Positions 38,082-48,443 are shown, counted from the stretch's first letter. The stretch: DNA of 64,000 nt from Paraburkholderia domus (GCF_905220705.1 NZ_CAJNAT010000006.1:186001-250000), one strand, 5' to 3'. Notes: generated from the letters alone by a model not told the origin. Translations and numbers: made by a program.

Positions 38082-38861
38082 ATGTTGCGTGTGATTACCG
38101 CCAACCTGAACGGCATCCGCTCCGCGGCGAAGAAGGGCTTCTTCGACTGGTTCGGCGAACAGAAAGCCGATGTGCTGTGCGTGCAGGAAATCAAATGCTC
38201 GCAGGACGACTTGACGCCGGAATTCATGTCGCCGCACGGTTTCACCGGCTATTTCCAGCATGCGGTGAAGAAGGGCTATAGCGGCGCGGGCGTGTACACG
38301 CGTCATGAGCCGGACGAAGTCATTATCGGGTTCGGCAGCGAGGAATTCGATCCTGAAGGGCGCTATGTCGAATTGCGCTTCGGCAAGCTATCGGTGATCT
38401 CGGTGTACGTGCCGTCGGGGTCAAGTGGGGAAGATCGCCAGCAGGCCAAGTTCCGCTTCATGGACGAGTTCATGCCGCATCTCGCGGAACTGGCGCAGGA
38501 ACGCGAAGTGATCGTGTGCGGCGACGTGAACATCGTCCACAAAGAGATCGACATCAAGAACTGGAAGAGCAACCAGAAGAATTCAGGCTGCCTGCCGGAA
38601 GAGCGCGAGTGGCTCACCAAGCTGTTCGACGAAGTCGGTTACGTCGACGTGTTCCGCACGCTCGATCAGCGGCCGGAACAGTACACGTGGTGGAGCAATC
38701 GCGGTCAGGCGTACGCGAAGAACGTGGGGTGGCGGATCGATTATCAGATCGCGACGCAGGGGATCGCCGGCAAAGCGAAACGTACCGACGTGTTCCGCGA
38801 TATCAAGTTCAGCGACCACGCACCGCTGACCGTCGATTACGACCACAAGCTCAAGAAGTAA
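38082..38861 (+). CDS. xth: Exodeoxyribonuclease III
   Basis: A 259-residue exonuclease III-family apurinic/apyrimidinic endonuclease for base-excision repair. Active-site elements are intact: Asn in ITANLNGIRSA, metal-binding Glu in CVQEIKCSQDD, VCGDVNIVHKEIDIKN, and the catalytic FSDHAPLTVDYD. Standard length. A ribosome site (AAAGGAACG) precedes the ATG. Confidence 0.95.
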   Translation: MLRVITANLNGIRSAAKKGFFDWFGEQKADVLCVQEIKCSQDDLTPEFMSPHGFTGYFQHAVKKGYSGAGVYTRHEPDEVIIGFGSEEFDPEGRYVELRFGKLSVISVYVPSGSSGEDRQQAKFRFMDEFMPHLAELAQEREVIVCGDVNIVHKEIDIKNWKSNQKNSGCLPEEREWLTKLFDEVGYVDVFRTLDQRPEQYTWWSNRGQAYAKNVGWRIDYQIATQGIAGKAKRTDVFRDIKFSDHAPLTVDYDHKLKK

Positions 38862-38943
38862 GCCGGTCCCGGACTGTAACGAAACCGCGTGAGCCACGAG
38901 CAGGCCCTTGCCTGCAAGCCGCAAGCGTCGCGGTCCACGCAAC

Positions 38944-40242
38944 TCACTCGCTGATCGGTTTGCGACGCGGGCGGCCCATGCCAGCGTAGTCCGGCAGCGC
39001 ATCGACGCTCTTGCCGATAGCTTTCGCGTATAGCGGCAGCATATCCGGCAGACGCTTGATGATGTCCTGGCGTCGCGCCGGCGTGTAGGGGTGCACGTAG
39101 ATATAGCCCTGGTCGCGATTGCTGCGCGTCGCCGTAGCCAGCTTGTCCCATAGCGTGACCGCCGCGCGCGGATCGAAGCCGGCGCGCGAAGCGATATCAC
39201 TGCCGATCACGTCGGCTTCGGTTTCGTCGGTGCCCTCGTACTTCATCTCCAGCAACCGTGAACCGATGCCAAGCGGGGCGGCGCCCAGATCGGCGAGCCC
39301 GAATAGCTGCGGGATTGTGCCGGAAGAGTCGAGCTGGCTGGACTGCAATTCGCCGAGCCGCTCGCGTGCATGCTCGCGCAGTGCGTGCGCGATCTCATGG
39401 CCGATCAGCATGCCGAGTTCGTTGTCGTTCAGACGCGCGCGGTCGAGCAGGCCGCTGTACACGACAATCTTGCCGCCCGGCAGGCAGTACATGCGGATGT
39501 CGGGCGAGCGCACCACGGCCACATCCCACTTCCAGCCCTTCGCCCGCTCGTTCCACTTCAGCGAATAGGGAATCAGCTTGTCGACGATTGAACGAACCCG
39601 TGTGACGTGGGCGTCGGTGTCGCCGTACAGGCGGTTCGCGTGGTCTGCGCCGTACACGATCTGGCCGAACTCTTCAGTGGCTTGTGCCTCGAGCATTGGC
39701 GACGGGATCAGGTTACGAAACACGAGGTAACCGCCGTAGCGCAACTGCGTGTTTGGAGCACTGTAAGCCGGGAGCGTGGGGGCGTTTGCCGTTGCGGCGG
39801 GCGTTGAAGTCGCAGCAGGCGCTTTTGCGGCCGCGGCCGGAGCCGAGGTGGCTGCGGGCGTTTTGGCCGTTACAGGCGCCGGTGGTGACTGCGTTGAAGC
39901 GGGCGGCGTGGCGGGCGCGGGTGCGCTGCCGGCGTTCGTGGCGCTGGTCGCGCCGGCTGCCGACGATGTCGCGCTTTCCGGGCTCGCCGTGCTCGGCGCC
40001 AATTTTGCCGTCGGCGCTGGAGCATTCGTGGTGGTGGTGGTGGTGGTGGCCGGTGCCGATGCACCGGTGCCGACCGCGGGCATAGCGGTCGCGTAGGCGC
40101 TCAACGGCGCCGCCAACGCGAGGCTCGCGTAACCGAAAAGCGCCAATGCCGCACGCAGCACCCCGCGGGACGCGTTGCGCGAAGGAATCCCGGAGACATC
40201 CGATCCCGGGCGCACCGCATGCTTTGACTGAAGCACCGTCAC
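38944..40242 (-). CDS. M48-family metalloprotease with long low-complexity linker
   Basis: About 432 residues, starting with GTG that overlaps the ampG stop (GTGA). An N-terminal hydrophobic segment (residues ~29-50) looks like a signal peptide or anchor. Residues ~51-160 are an Ala/Pro/Thr-rich linker containing seven Thr in a row (66-72). The peptidase domain follows, with zinc site H282-E-I-A-H286 and third ligand region ETEAD (Glu342). It is probably periplasmic or membrane-tethered, comparable to BepA/LoiP-type envelope quality-control proteases. Last of the metX-metW-ampG run. Confidence 0.85.
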   Translation of the reverse strand: MTVLQSKHAVRPGSDVSGIPSRNASRGVLRAALALFGYASLALAAPLSAYATAMPAVGTGASAPATTTTTTTNAPAPTAKLAPSTASPESATSSAAGATSATNAGSAPAPATPPASTQSPPAPVTAKTPAATSAPAAAAKAPAATSTPAATANAPTLPAYSAPNTQLRYGGYLVFRNLIPSPMLEAQATEEFGQIVYGADHANRLYGDTDAHVTRVRSIVDKLIPYSLKWNERAKGWKWDVAVVRSPDIRMYCLPGGKIVVYSGLLDRARLNDNELGMLIGHEIAHALREHARERLGELQSSQLDSSGTIPQLFGLADLGAAPLGIGSRLLEMKYEGTDETEADVIGSDIASRAGFDPRAAVTLWDKLATATRSNRDQGYIYVHPYTPARRQDIIKRLPDMLPLYAKAIGKSVDALPDYAGMGRPRRKPISE

Positions 40243-41633
40243 GACCGGGTTCTCCAGGGCGCGATGCGCAGCAGAAGCAGCATGCCGGGCAGCCCCAGCG
40301 CCGTACACACGATGAAATAGTCGAACCAGCCGATTTTTGCGACCACATAGCCGCTTGCTGCCGATGCCAACGTGCGCGGCACGGAAGCCAGACTCGTGAA
40401 AAGTGCGAACTGCGTAGCGGTGTAGCGCGGATCGGTGGTGCTGGCGATGTAAGCGGTGAAGGCCGCCATCGTCAGACCCGTCGCGAAGGTTTCCAGGCCG
40501 TAGACCAATGCCAGTGCGACTGAGCGCGGATCGAGCTGCACGGTCCAGTCGATGCCGACCAGCGCGAGCAGCTTCGAGGTGCCTTGGCTCAGCCAGACGG
40601 CGATGTCGTAAATCACGGCAAGACCGGGCGATGCCGGTCCGAGATGCGCAAGCCATGCAAAGCCGAGCGTCGACACCATCTGCAGGATGCCGAAGATCCA
40701 GAGCCCGCGGCCGATGCCAACCCTCATCAGCCAGATCCCGCCGACGATCCCGCCCGCGAGACTCGCACCGAACGCGGTGGTCTTGGCGATCACACCAATC
40801 TGCGTGCGTGAAAAGCCGATGTCGAGGAAGAACGACGTGGACAGCGTGGTCGCCATCGTGTCGCCGAGCTTGTAAAGAAAGATGAAACCGAGCACGAACA
40901 GCGCGCCACGCCAGCCGTCGCGTTGAATGAATTCGCTGAACGGCTGCACGATCGCTTCGCGCAGATTCTTTGGCGGCGTGCCGTGCACCTGGGGCTCGCG
41001 CACCACCAGCGTCATGATCATGCCTGGCAGCATGAAGGCGGCGGTGACGATAAAAACGGTGGTCCACGGTAAGTGGTCAGACAGAATCAGCGCAAGCGAA
41101 CCCGGCACCAGCGCGGCGATTTTGTACGCATTCACGTGCACCGCATTGCCGAGACCTTGCTGCGTGTCGCTCAGCAACTCACGCCGGTAGGCGTCGATCA
41201 CGATGTCCTGGCTCGCGCCGAAGAACGCGACCAGTGCCGTCAACGCCGCCACCGTCCAGATCGAATCTTTCGGCGACACGAAACCTAGCGCAGCGATCGC
41301 GCCGGCAACCAGGATTTGCGTGACCAGCATCCAGCCGCGCCGTCTTCCCGGACGCCAGCCCGGAAAACGCGGCACGTAGCGGTCCATCAGCGGCGCCCAG
41401 ATGAATTTCCAGGTGTACGGAAACTGAATCAGCGCAAAGAGGCCGATTTCCTTCAGATTGACGCCTTCGGAGCGTAGCCACGCCTGCACCAGATAGACGA
41501 GCGTGAACAGCGGCAGTCCCGACGTAAAGCCGAGAAAGACGCAGATCAGCATGCGCGTATTCAGAAACGCGCGCCAGCCGGGATGTTCTTCGTGAGCGGT
41601 AAGTGCAGGCGCCTCGTGCGGCGGGTTCGACAT
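40239..41633 (-). CDS. ampG: AmpG-family muropeptide MFS transporter
   Basis: A 464-residue major-facilitator protein with 12 or more hydrophobic segments. FLGFTSGLPLFTLVYLVQAWLR near the N terminus, the FIWAPLMDRYVPRFPGWRPGRRR loop and DIVIDAYRRELL are typical of AmpG, which imports GlcNAc-anhydroMurNAc peptides released from the wall for recycling and, in some bacteria, beta-lactamase induction. It lies 14 bases after metW in the same direction and overlaps the M48 protease gene by four bases. Confidence 0.9.
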   Translation of the reverse strand: MSNPPHEAPALTAHEEHPGWRAFLNTRMLICVFLGFTSGLPLFTLVYLVQAWLRSEGVNLKEIGLFALIQFPYTWKFIWAPLMDRYVPRFPGWRPGRRRGWMLVTQILVAGAIAALGFVSPKDSIWTVAALTALVAFFGASQDIVIDAYRRELLSDTQQGLGNAVHVNAYKIAALVPGSLALILSDHLPWTTVFIVTAAFMLPGMIMTLVVREPQVHGTPPKNLREAIVQPFSEFIQRDGWRGALFVLGFIFLYKLGDTMATTLSTSFFLDIGFSRTQIGVIAKTTAFGASLAGGIVGGIWLMRVGIGRGLWIFGILQMVSTLGFAWLAHLGPASPGLAVIYDIAVWLSQGTSKLLALVGIDWTVQLDPRSVALALVYGLETFATGLTMAAFTAYIASTTDPRYTATQFALFTSLASVPRTLASAASGYVVAKIGWFDYFIVCTALGLPGMLLLLRIAPWRTRS

Positions 41634-41647
41634 GTGGATAACTGGGG

Positions 41648-42256
41648 TTAGCTTTTCTTGACGCGATAGACCGCAAGACTACCACGCCAGTTCACGCCCC
41701 ATCGCACCACCTGGCCATCGTGAAGCACCACGCGGTCGAGGATCTCGATGCCGACTTCCGGCGCCAACGCCTCGAAATCCTCGATCGTCAGTACCCGGAC
41801 GTTCGGCGTGTTGTGCCACTGGTAAGGCAGCGACTTCGACACCGGCATGCGGCCTTGCAACACCGAAAGCCGGTGCGCCCAGTAGCCGAAATTCGGGAAC
41901 GAGACGATGCATTCCTTGCCCACCCGCACCGTCTCGCGCAGGATCGCGGCCGTCTGATGGATGGTTTGCAGCGTCTGCGACAGAATCGCGAAATCGAAGC
42001 TGCCGTCTTCGAACAGGCGCAGGCCGTCTTCCAGATTCTGCTGGATCACGTTGACGCCGTTCTGCGTCGACGCCAATACCCCAGCGTCGTTGATTTCGAT
42101 GCCATAACCCTGCACGTCCAGCTCTTCGGTCAAGAGCGACAGCAGCGAGCCGTCGCCGCAGCCGAGATCGAGCACGCTGGCGCCCGGTTCGACCCAGCGG
42201 GCGATCGCGCGGAAGTCCGGGCGCAGAGCCAGATAATCGAGTGCTCGCTGGTTCAT
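41648..42256 (-). CDS. metW: Methionine biosynthesis protein MetW
   Basis: A 202-residue Rossmann-fold methyltransferase-like protein. The SAM-binding motif [15 protein letters not shown] is near residues 29-43. MetW is nearly always encoded directly after metX and is needed for or stimulates homoserine acyltransferase activity. Its start overlaps the metX stop by four bases, so translation is coupled. Confidence 0.95.
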   Translation of the reverse strand: MNQRALDYLALRPDFRAIARWVEPGASVLDLGCGDGSLLSLLTEELDVQGYGIEINDAGVLASTQNGVNVIQQNLEDGLRLFEDGSFDFAILSQTLQTIHQTAAILRETVRVGKECIVSFPNFGYWAHRLSVLQGRMPVSKSLPYQWHNTPNVRVLTIEDFEALAPEVGIEILDRVVLHDGQVVRWGVNWRGSLAVYRVKKS

Positions 42257-43398
42257 GCGTTCACCTCGTTCGCAATACGTTCGTAATAGGCACGCATCAG
42301 GTTGTGGTAGCGCGCGTCGTCTAGCAGGAAGGCGTCGTGGCCGTGCGGCGCGTCGATCTCCGCGTAGGTCACCGTGCGCTTGTGGTCGAGCAGCGCCTTC
42401 ACCAGTTCGCGCGAGCGGGCCGGCGCGAAACGCCAGTCGGTCGAGAAACTGGCGATCAGGTATTTCGCCGTGGTGTGGGCGACGGCGGCGGTCAGGTCGC
42501 CGTCGAAGGCTTTGGCCGGGTCGAAATAGTCGAGCGCGCGGGTGATCAGCAGGTAGGTGTTCGCGTCGAAGTAGTCGGCAAATTTGTCGCCCTGGTAGCG
42601 CAGGTACGATTCCACTTCGAATTCGACATCAAAGTTGAAGTTGTACGCATCCACCGCGCCTTCCGCGCGCCGCAACGAACGGCCGAATTTCTCAGCCATG
42701 TCGTCGTCCGACAGATACGTGATGTGGCCGATCATCCGCGCGACGCGCAAGCCGCGCTTCGGCTTCACGTTGTGCGCGTAGTAGTTGCCGCCATGAAAAT
42801 CCGGGTCCGACAGGATCGCCGAGCGAGCCACCTCGTTGAACGCGATGTTCTGCGCGGACAGCTTCGGTGTGGACGCAACCACGATGCAATGGCCCACGCG
42901 TTCCGGATACATCATGCTCCACGCGAGCGCCTGCATGCCGCCGAGGCTGCCACCCATCACAGCCGCGAAGCGCGTGATGCCGAACTCATCGGCGACGCGC
43001 GCCTGGGCGTTCACCCAGTCTTCGACCGTTACGACAGGAAAGGTCGCGCCGTAGGGATTGCCGGTGGCCGGATCGATGCTCATCGGCCCGGTCGAGCCGA
43101 AGCATGAGCCCAGGTTGTTCACGCCGATCACGAAGAACTTGTTGGTGTCGAGTGGTTTGCCCGGGCCGACCATGTTGTCCCACCAGCCGATGTCCTTCGG
43201 ATTGTCCGCGTACACGCCCGCTACGTGGTGCGACGCGTTGAGCGCGTGACACACCAGCACGGCATTGCTGCGCGCGGCGTTGAGCGTGCCGTAGGTCTCG
43301 ACCATCAGGTCGTAACCGGCCAGCGAGCTGCCGTTCTGCATGAGCAGCGGCTCGGTGAAATGCATTTTTTGGGGAGCGACGATACCGATCGATTCCAT
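42253..43398 (-). CDS. metX: Homoserine O-acyltransferase (MetX)
   Basis: A 381-residue alpha/beta-hydrolase-fold acyltransferase, the first committed step of methionine synthesis. The nucleophile is Ser151 in [13 protein letters not shown]; the acid and base are in FSTDWRFAP and APHGHDAFL. The oxyanion-region sequence [12 protein letters not shown] differs from the GSCQGTTGP of acetyl-specific enzymes, which suggests succinyl-CoA is used, as reported for betaproteobacterial MetX; this needs assay. GGCGGAATGA precedes the ATG. A dyad covers its likely promoter. Confidence 0.93.
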   Translation of the reverse strand: MESIGIVAPQKMHFTEPLLMQNGSSLAGYDLMVETYGTLNAARSNAVLVCHALNASHHVAGVYADNPKDIGWWDNMVGPGKPLDTNKFFVIGVNNLGSCFGSTGPMSIDPATGNPYGATFPVVTVEDWVNAQARVADEFGITRFAAVMGGSLGGMQALAWSMMYPERVGHCIVVASTPKLSAQNIAFNEVARSAILSDPDFHGGNYYAHNVKPKRGLRVARMIGHITYLSDDDMAEKFGRSLRRAEGAVDAYNFNFDVEFEVESYLRYQGDKFADYFDANTYLLITRALDYFDPAKAFDGDLTAAVAHTTAKYLIASFSTDWRFAPARSRELVKALLDHKRTVTYAEIDAPHGHDAFLLDDARYHNLMRAYYERIANEVNA

Positions 43399-43494
43399 TC
43401 ATTCCGCCATTTAACAAATACAGGGCGGCTAGATTGGCGTCGGCGAGGCACGGAGGAGGAACGATGTGCACGGCTGACGACCTCTTTAGCCGCA

Positions 43495-43530
43495 TTTATA
43501 GTGAACCGCGGGAAACGTTCCCGGCAGTTC
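43495..43530 (-). promoter_or_regulatory. Probable metX promoter (-10 TATAAA) with overlapping dyad
   Basis: On the minus strand TATAAA (43500-43495) lies about 97 bases before the metX ATG. Directly upstream, 43503-43530 forms an imperfect inverted repeat: GAACCGCGGGAA and TTCCCGGCAGTTC around ACG, with one G-T pair and one bulged base. The dyad covers where the spacer and -35 would be, as expected for a repressor operator. The remainder of the 43531-43695 gap shows nothing recognisable. Confidence 0.45.
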
Positions 43531-43695
43531 GCGCGCCCGCAATCGAGTCAGCAAATCGGCGCGTGATAGGTGTTCAGGGTGCTGCGGATTGCGGCCTCGG
43601 GTGCATCCAGTGCCGCAGTCAGGCGCAAAGTATAGCGGAAAATTTCATGCGGCAGCGTCGCGGGCGCTGCTGTGCCGCCGCATGTGCCGCGCGGA

Positions 43696-44397
43696 CTACT
43701 GAAGAATCAGCAGCAGTTGCGCGTCGGCGTGTTCGGCGGGCGGCCGCGCAAAGCCGCTGCGCACATACCGATGCCATCGGCCGATGATGTAGCTCAGCAG
43801 CAGGCTCGCGCGGATCGCCGGATCATAGGCTGCAGGCAGCGGCACGGCGGTCTGCGCGTTTGCGTCGGCGTTGGTGTTTTCGCTCGCGTGTGCGTTTGCC
43901 TCCATTTGCGCCAGCCGCAAACACTGCTTCAACGATGCCTCGACCCGCTCCAGCATCTGATTGACGCGTTCAGTCAGCCGCTCATGCTCGCCGACCAGCG
44001 CCTCGCAGGTCAGCACGCGCGTCATGCCAGGATTCTTCGCGGGGAAGTTGAGCAGCATCAGCGCAATCGCACGGGCTTGCAGCACGCCGTTGCTTTCTTT
44101 GTCGGCAATCTGGTTGATCAGGCCGAAGAGGGTTTGCTCGATGAACTCGATGAGCCCTTCGAACATTTGGGCCTTGCTGGCGAAATGGCGGTACAGCGCG
44201 GCTTCCGAGACGCCGAGCCGGGCGGCGAGTGCCGCCGTGGTGATCTTTTCGCTCTTTGGCGCTTCCAGCATCGCGGCGAGCGTCTGCAGGATGTGCACGC
44301 GACGCTCGCCCGGCTTCAGGCGCGGCGTCCGCGGCGCGGCCGGCGGGGTGGGTTCGTGTTCGGCTACGGCTTCGTCAGGCTTGTCGATCGGCTGCAT
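43696..44397 (-). CDS. slmA: Nucleoid occlusion factor SlmA
   Basis: A 233-residue TetR-family protein matching SlmA, which binds DNA and blocks FtsZ ring assembly over the nucleoid. The N-terminal HTH is KITTAALAARLGVSEAALYR followed by HFASKAQMFEGLIEF, which is distinctive for SlmA. The region NTNADANAQTAVPLP (about residues 187-201) is a low-complexity insertion in the C-terminal half. Its start lies 23 bases inside the end of the nucleotidase gene, so the two are translationally linked. Confidence 0.9.
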   Translation of the reverse strand: MQPIDKPDEAVAEHEPTPPAAPRTPRLKPGERRVHILQTLAAMLEAPKSEKITTAALAARLGVSEAALYRHFASKAQMFEGLIEFIEQTLFGLINQIADKESNGVLQARAIALMLLNFPAKNPGMTRVLTCEALVGEHERLTERVNQMLERVEASLKQCLRLAQMEANAHASENTNADANAQTAVPLPAAYDPAIRASLLLSYIIGRWHRYVRSGFARPPAEHADAQLLLILQ

Positions 44398-45166
44398 GGC
44401 TGCGTCCCGTCTGCTGTCCCTTCAATCGAACCGAGCGGGTGCCCAGTCTTAGCGATTTTAACGAACGAATGCAGCGATCGACATAGTGCGGCCGGCCGGT
44501 GCCTGGCAGACGCGTCGGTATGCCGTCCGCGTGCGGCTTGCGCGGCAGATGGCCGGTGATCCACACCGTGCGGATGCCGAGTCGCCGGTAGTTTTTCAGA
44601 TGCGAGCGCGTGTCTTCCACGAGGATCGCATCTTTGAGCGAGACGTGCGCGTCGCGCATCGCGCGGCGCAGCATCGAATGGTCAGGTTTAGCGCGCCAGG
44701 TGCGGCGATCGCGCATGTGCTCGATTGCAATCACCTGTTCGAACAGACGCTCGATGCGCAACTCCGCAAGCACCGCGCGTGCATAGGCCTCGGGCGCGTT
44801 GGTCAGCACGATCTTGCGACCGGGCAGCGACGCGACGAGCCGCGCGACACCGCGTTCGTGACGGATCATCGAGCCGAGATCGGGGAACGTGTGGACGACT
44901 TTCAGAAAGTCGTTGGGATCGAGCGGATGGTGCCGTGTCAGACCGAGCAGCGCTGCGCCGTAGCGTTGCGTGTAGCCGGTGCGCAGACGGTTGGCTTCGT
45001 CGATATCGACTCCCAGCGCGTCGATGATGTATTGCGTCATCCCCTGATTGATCGCCGGGAAAATCGCATGCGAAGCGTGATGCAGCGTGTTGTCGAGATC
45101 GAACAGCCAGACCGGACTGCCACCTGCGATGTGCGGACGACGGCGTCGGAAAGTGGGGGTGCGCAT
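44375..45166 (-). CDS. HAD-family pyrimidine 5'-nucleotidase
   Basis: A 263-residue HAD-superfamily phosphatase. Motif I is FDLDNTLHHAS (nucleophile Asp near residue 23), motif II KIVLTNAP, motif III lysine in WRAKPDHSML and motif IV ILVEDTRSHLKN. The composition matches the pyrimidine 5'-nucleotidase (SDT1/YjjG-like) group. The last ~35 residues (RSLKSLRLGTRSVR on) are basic and overlap the slmA start in another frame. It is downstream of argB with a strong hairpin in between. Confidence 0.85.
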   Translation of the reverse strand: MRTPTFRRRRPHIAGGSPVWLFDLDNTLHHASHAIFPAINQGMTQYIIDALGVDIDEANRLRTGYTQRYGAALLGLTRHHPLDPNDFLKVVHTFPDLGSMIRHERGVARLVASLPGRKIVLTNAPEAYARAVLAELRIERLFEQVIAIEHMRDRRTWRAKPDHSMLRRAMRDAHVSLKDAILVEDTRSHLKNYRRLGIRTVWITGHLPRKPHADGIPTRLPGTGRPHYVDRCIRSLKSLRLGTRSVRLKGQQTGRSHAADRQA

Positions 45167-45319
45167 GATGAAGGCGCCGTTCAGGCGCAGGCAGTCGCTT
45201 CACGCAGTGAACGCGGACGACGGTTCGCGAGGCGGAAGGCGATAAAAGAGGGGAGAGTGTTGTTGCGCCGGAGGGCGGCGCGTTGTGTACCGCTGGGTCC
45301 AGCGGCAGCGCAACTGCAC

Positions 45320-45358
45320 GGCACACATGGCACGCAGGATAAGCGTGCCGTGTGTGCC
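45320..45358. other. Strong hairpin between argB and the nucleotidase gene
   Basis: GGCACACATGGCACGC (45320-45335) pairs with GCGTGCCGTGTGTGCC (45343-45358) over 16 bp with a single wobble, around a 7-nt loop. It lies 17 bases after the argB stop. No T-run follows in either direction, so it may be an atypical terminator or a 3'-end stabiliser of the argB mRNA. Confidence 0.6.
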
Positions 45359-45374
45359 GGGTTTGAGGCAGGAA

Positions 45375-46544
<1,170 letters not shown>

Positions 46545-46546
46545 TT

Positions 46547-46771
46547 ATGAAATCGTCAGCTTCCCGCTCCGGAAGCAGCGCGCTTTGTCCGCGCTGCGGT
46601 CATGCATTCGATTGCGCCATGCATGGCGTGCCGTTCGACTGCTGGTGCCGTGAAATGCCGGCCCTGCCGGCGGACCGGCTCGATCCGTCCGGCCGCTGCC
46701 TGTGTCCTGAATGTCTCGCTGCGGAGATCGCGAGAGCCGTGCAACCGGCGCCGGGAGCCGGTTCACCTTGA
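46547..46771 (+). CDS. Small cysteine-rich (CWC family) protein
   Basis: A 74-residue protein with seven cysteines in the pattern CPRC, C, CWC, C, CPEC, recognisable as the cysteine-rich CWC family, probably a small zinc-binding protein of unknown function. The ATG at 46547 (MKSSASRSG) starts just before the first CxxC; a longer frame upstream reads into the argB promoter region. It converges on the TPR gene with a 34-base gap. Confidence 0.7.
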   Translation: MKSSASRSGSSALCPRCGHAFDCAMHGVPFDCWCREMPALPADRLDPSGRCLCPECLAAEIARAVQPAPGAGSP

Positions 46772-46805
46772 AGGTGGCGCGGCTCTGGCGGCCGCGTTGT
46801 CCGTT

Positions 46806-48443
46806 CTATGCCGCGCGGTGCCGGGCCGCGAGCACGCTCAGATCGCGTGCAACAGCCTCCAGCGCCGGATCCCATTGGCCGAACTGCCGCTGCCTGTAGA
46901 GCGTCGCGCTCGGATACCACGGGCTGTCGGACCGGTCGAGCAGCCAGACCCAATGCGGATTGACGTCGAGCAGTACCCATGTGCGCTGGCCAAGCGCGCC
47001 GCTCAGATGCGCCACGGACGTGCAAACCGTGATGACGAGATCGAGCGCGCTGACAAACGCCGCTGTGTCGTCGAAGCTGGCGAATTCGGCGGTGTAGTCA
47101 GACATCGGCAGACCCGCCGCCCGGGCAGCCGCGACGTCCACCTCGGCACCCGGTTGCAGCGAATAGAACGCAACGTCTTGCATACCGCGGAAATGAGTCG
47201 AATAGCGTTCCCAACCCACCCGACGGAATGGATTGCGCTGATGGCCAGGGCTGCCGGTCCACGCCAGTCCGACTTTGAGCCTCGTTTCGCCGGCAAGCCT
47301 CTTTCGCCACGACTCGCCGGCTGCGGCGTCCGCATACAAGTACGGAATCGCAGCGGGGATCGTTTCTTCGCGCGTGTCGAAGATTAAAGGCAAGCTGAGT
47401 AACGGAATTTCGTAGTCGAACGGTGGCAAAGATTCGACGCCACCACCGGCCGAATAGTCGTCTGCATGATCGCCGAGGCTGCGAGCGAGCAGCGCACCCA
47501 TCTGCGGAAATGAATTCCAGACGAGGCGGCCGCCCTCGCGATGAACACGCTCGCCCAACACGGGGATATAGCGGCTGAATTGCAAGACATCGCCCATGCC
47601 CTGTTCACCCCACACCAGCAGCGTTTTGCCGGCAAGCGATTCACCTTGCCAGGTTGGCGCGGGCATCGCGGGACGGTTGCCGCCCAATTCAAATGAGCCA
47701 TCCCAGCGTGCTTCGTGGGCTTGCCATCCGTGCGTGTAATCGCCGCGCATGAGCTGCAGCATGCCGAGATTCGAGCGCATGGTCGCGTCGTTGGGCGCTA
47801 ATGCACAGGCAGTTCTTTCGGCGTGCTCCGCTTCGTCCCAGCGTTGCGCTTCACGCAGCGCCAGCGCATAGTTGTTATGCGCCAGCGGGCTATGCGGCGC
47901 GCATTGCACGGCTCTTGCGCCTGCTTCGAGCGCGCGCGGAAGATTCAAATTGACGCGGCTTACATGACTGAGATTGGTCCATGTGTCGCCATGGCCGGGG
48001 TCGTCATGAACTGCACTTTCCAGTAGTGCGAGTTGCTCGTTCAGGTCGCCACCTGTGAGCGTAAGGGCGCCAGCGAGATTGTTGCGCAACTGCGGCAGTT
48101 TCGGATCGATGGCGAGCGCGCGACGATAGGGTGCGATTGCTTCGCTATGCCGGTTCGCCATCTGCAGTGCGTAGCCGAAACGGAAGTGGGCAAGAGCGCG
48201 GTGCGGATCGAGTTGGGCAATAATGGCGGCGAGTTCGATCACGTCGTCGTGACGATGTTGCTCTAGCAGCGCGGTGATGAGCGAGTCGATCGACGCGTCG
48301 TCGAGCGGATGGCGTTGCGCAGCGGCATCGAGCCAGTTGGCCTCGGCTTCTGCGGTGCCGTTTTGCCGGGCTGTAGCGGCATGTCGCAGGAAAGTCAGGA
48401 AAGCTGATGAGGCGGGGGTCTCGCTATCAGGGATAGGCAGCAT
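46806..48443 (-). CDS. TPR protein with glycosyltransferase-like C-terminal domain
   Basis: About 545 residues. The N-terminal half holds six or more tetratricopeptide repeats (for example RALAHFRFGYALQMANRHSE, AIAPYRRALAIDPKLPQL, EAGARAVQCAPHSPLAHNNY). The C-terminal half, with LLVWGEQGMGDVLQFSRYI, LKVGLAWTGSPGHQRN and CTSVAHLSGALGQRTWVLL, resembles the GT-B fold of family 9 heptosyltransferases and related TPR-fused proteins. It may glycosylate a protein or surface glycan; no partner is adjacent. Start is uncertain: the ATG at 48443 is preferred over an upstream TTG, but no good ribosome site is visible. Confidence 0.8.
   Translation of the reverse strand: MLPIPDSETPASSAFLTFLRHAATARQNGTAEAEANWLDAAAQRHPLDDASIDSLITALLEQHRHDDVIELAAIIAQLDPHRALAHFRFGYALQMANRHSEAIAPYRRALAIDPKLPQLRNNLAGALTLTGGDLNEQLALLESAVHDDPGHGDTWTNLSHVSRVNLNLPRALEAGARAVQCAPHSPLAHNNYALALREAQRWDEAEHAERTACALAPNDATMRSNLGMLQLMRGDYTHGWQAHEARWDGSFELGGNRPAMPAPTWQGESLAGKTLLVWGEQGMGDVLQFSRYIPVLGERVHREGGRLVWNSFPQMGALLARSLGDHADDYSAGGGVESLPPFDYEIPLLSLPLIFDTREETIPAAIPYLYADAAAGESWRKRLAGETRLKVGLAWTGSPGHQRNPFRRVGWERYSTHFRGMQDVAFYSLQPGAEVDVAAARAAGLPMSDYTAEFASFDDTAAFVSALDLVITVCTSVAHLSGALGQRTWVLLDVNPHWVWLLDRSDSPWYPSATLYRQRQFGQWDPALEAVARDLSVLAARHRAA

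Noticed and set aside
43465..43560. SAM-II riboswitch before metX, suggested by TAAATGCGGCTAAAG on the minus strand
   Set aside because: The required P1 helix and the GATTTG-type loop strand pairing with this segment could not be formed; only a promoter-overlapping dyad was found.
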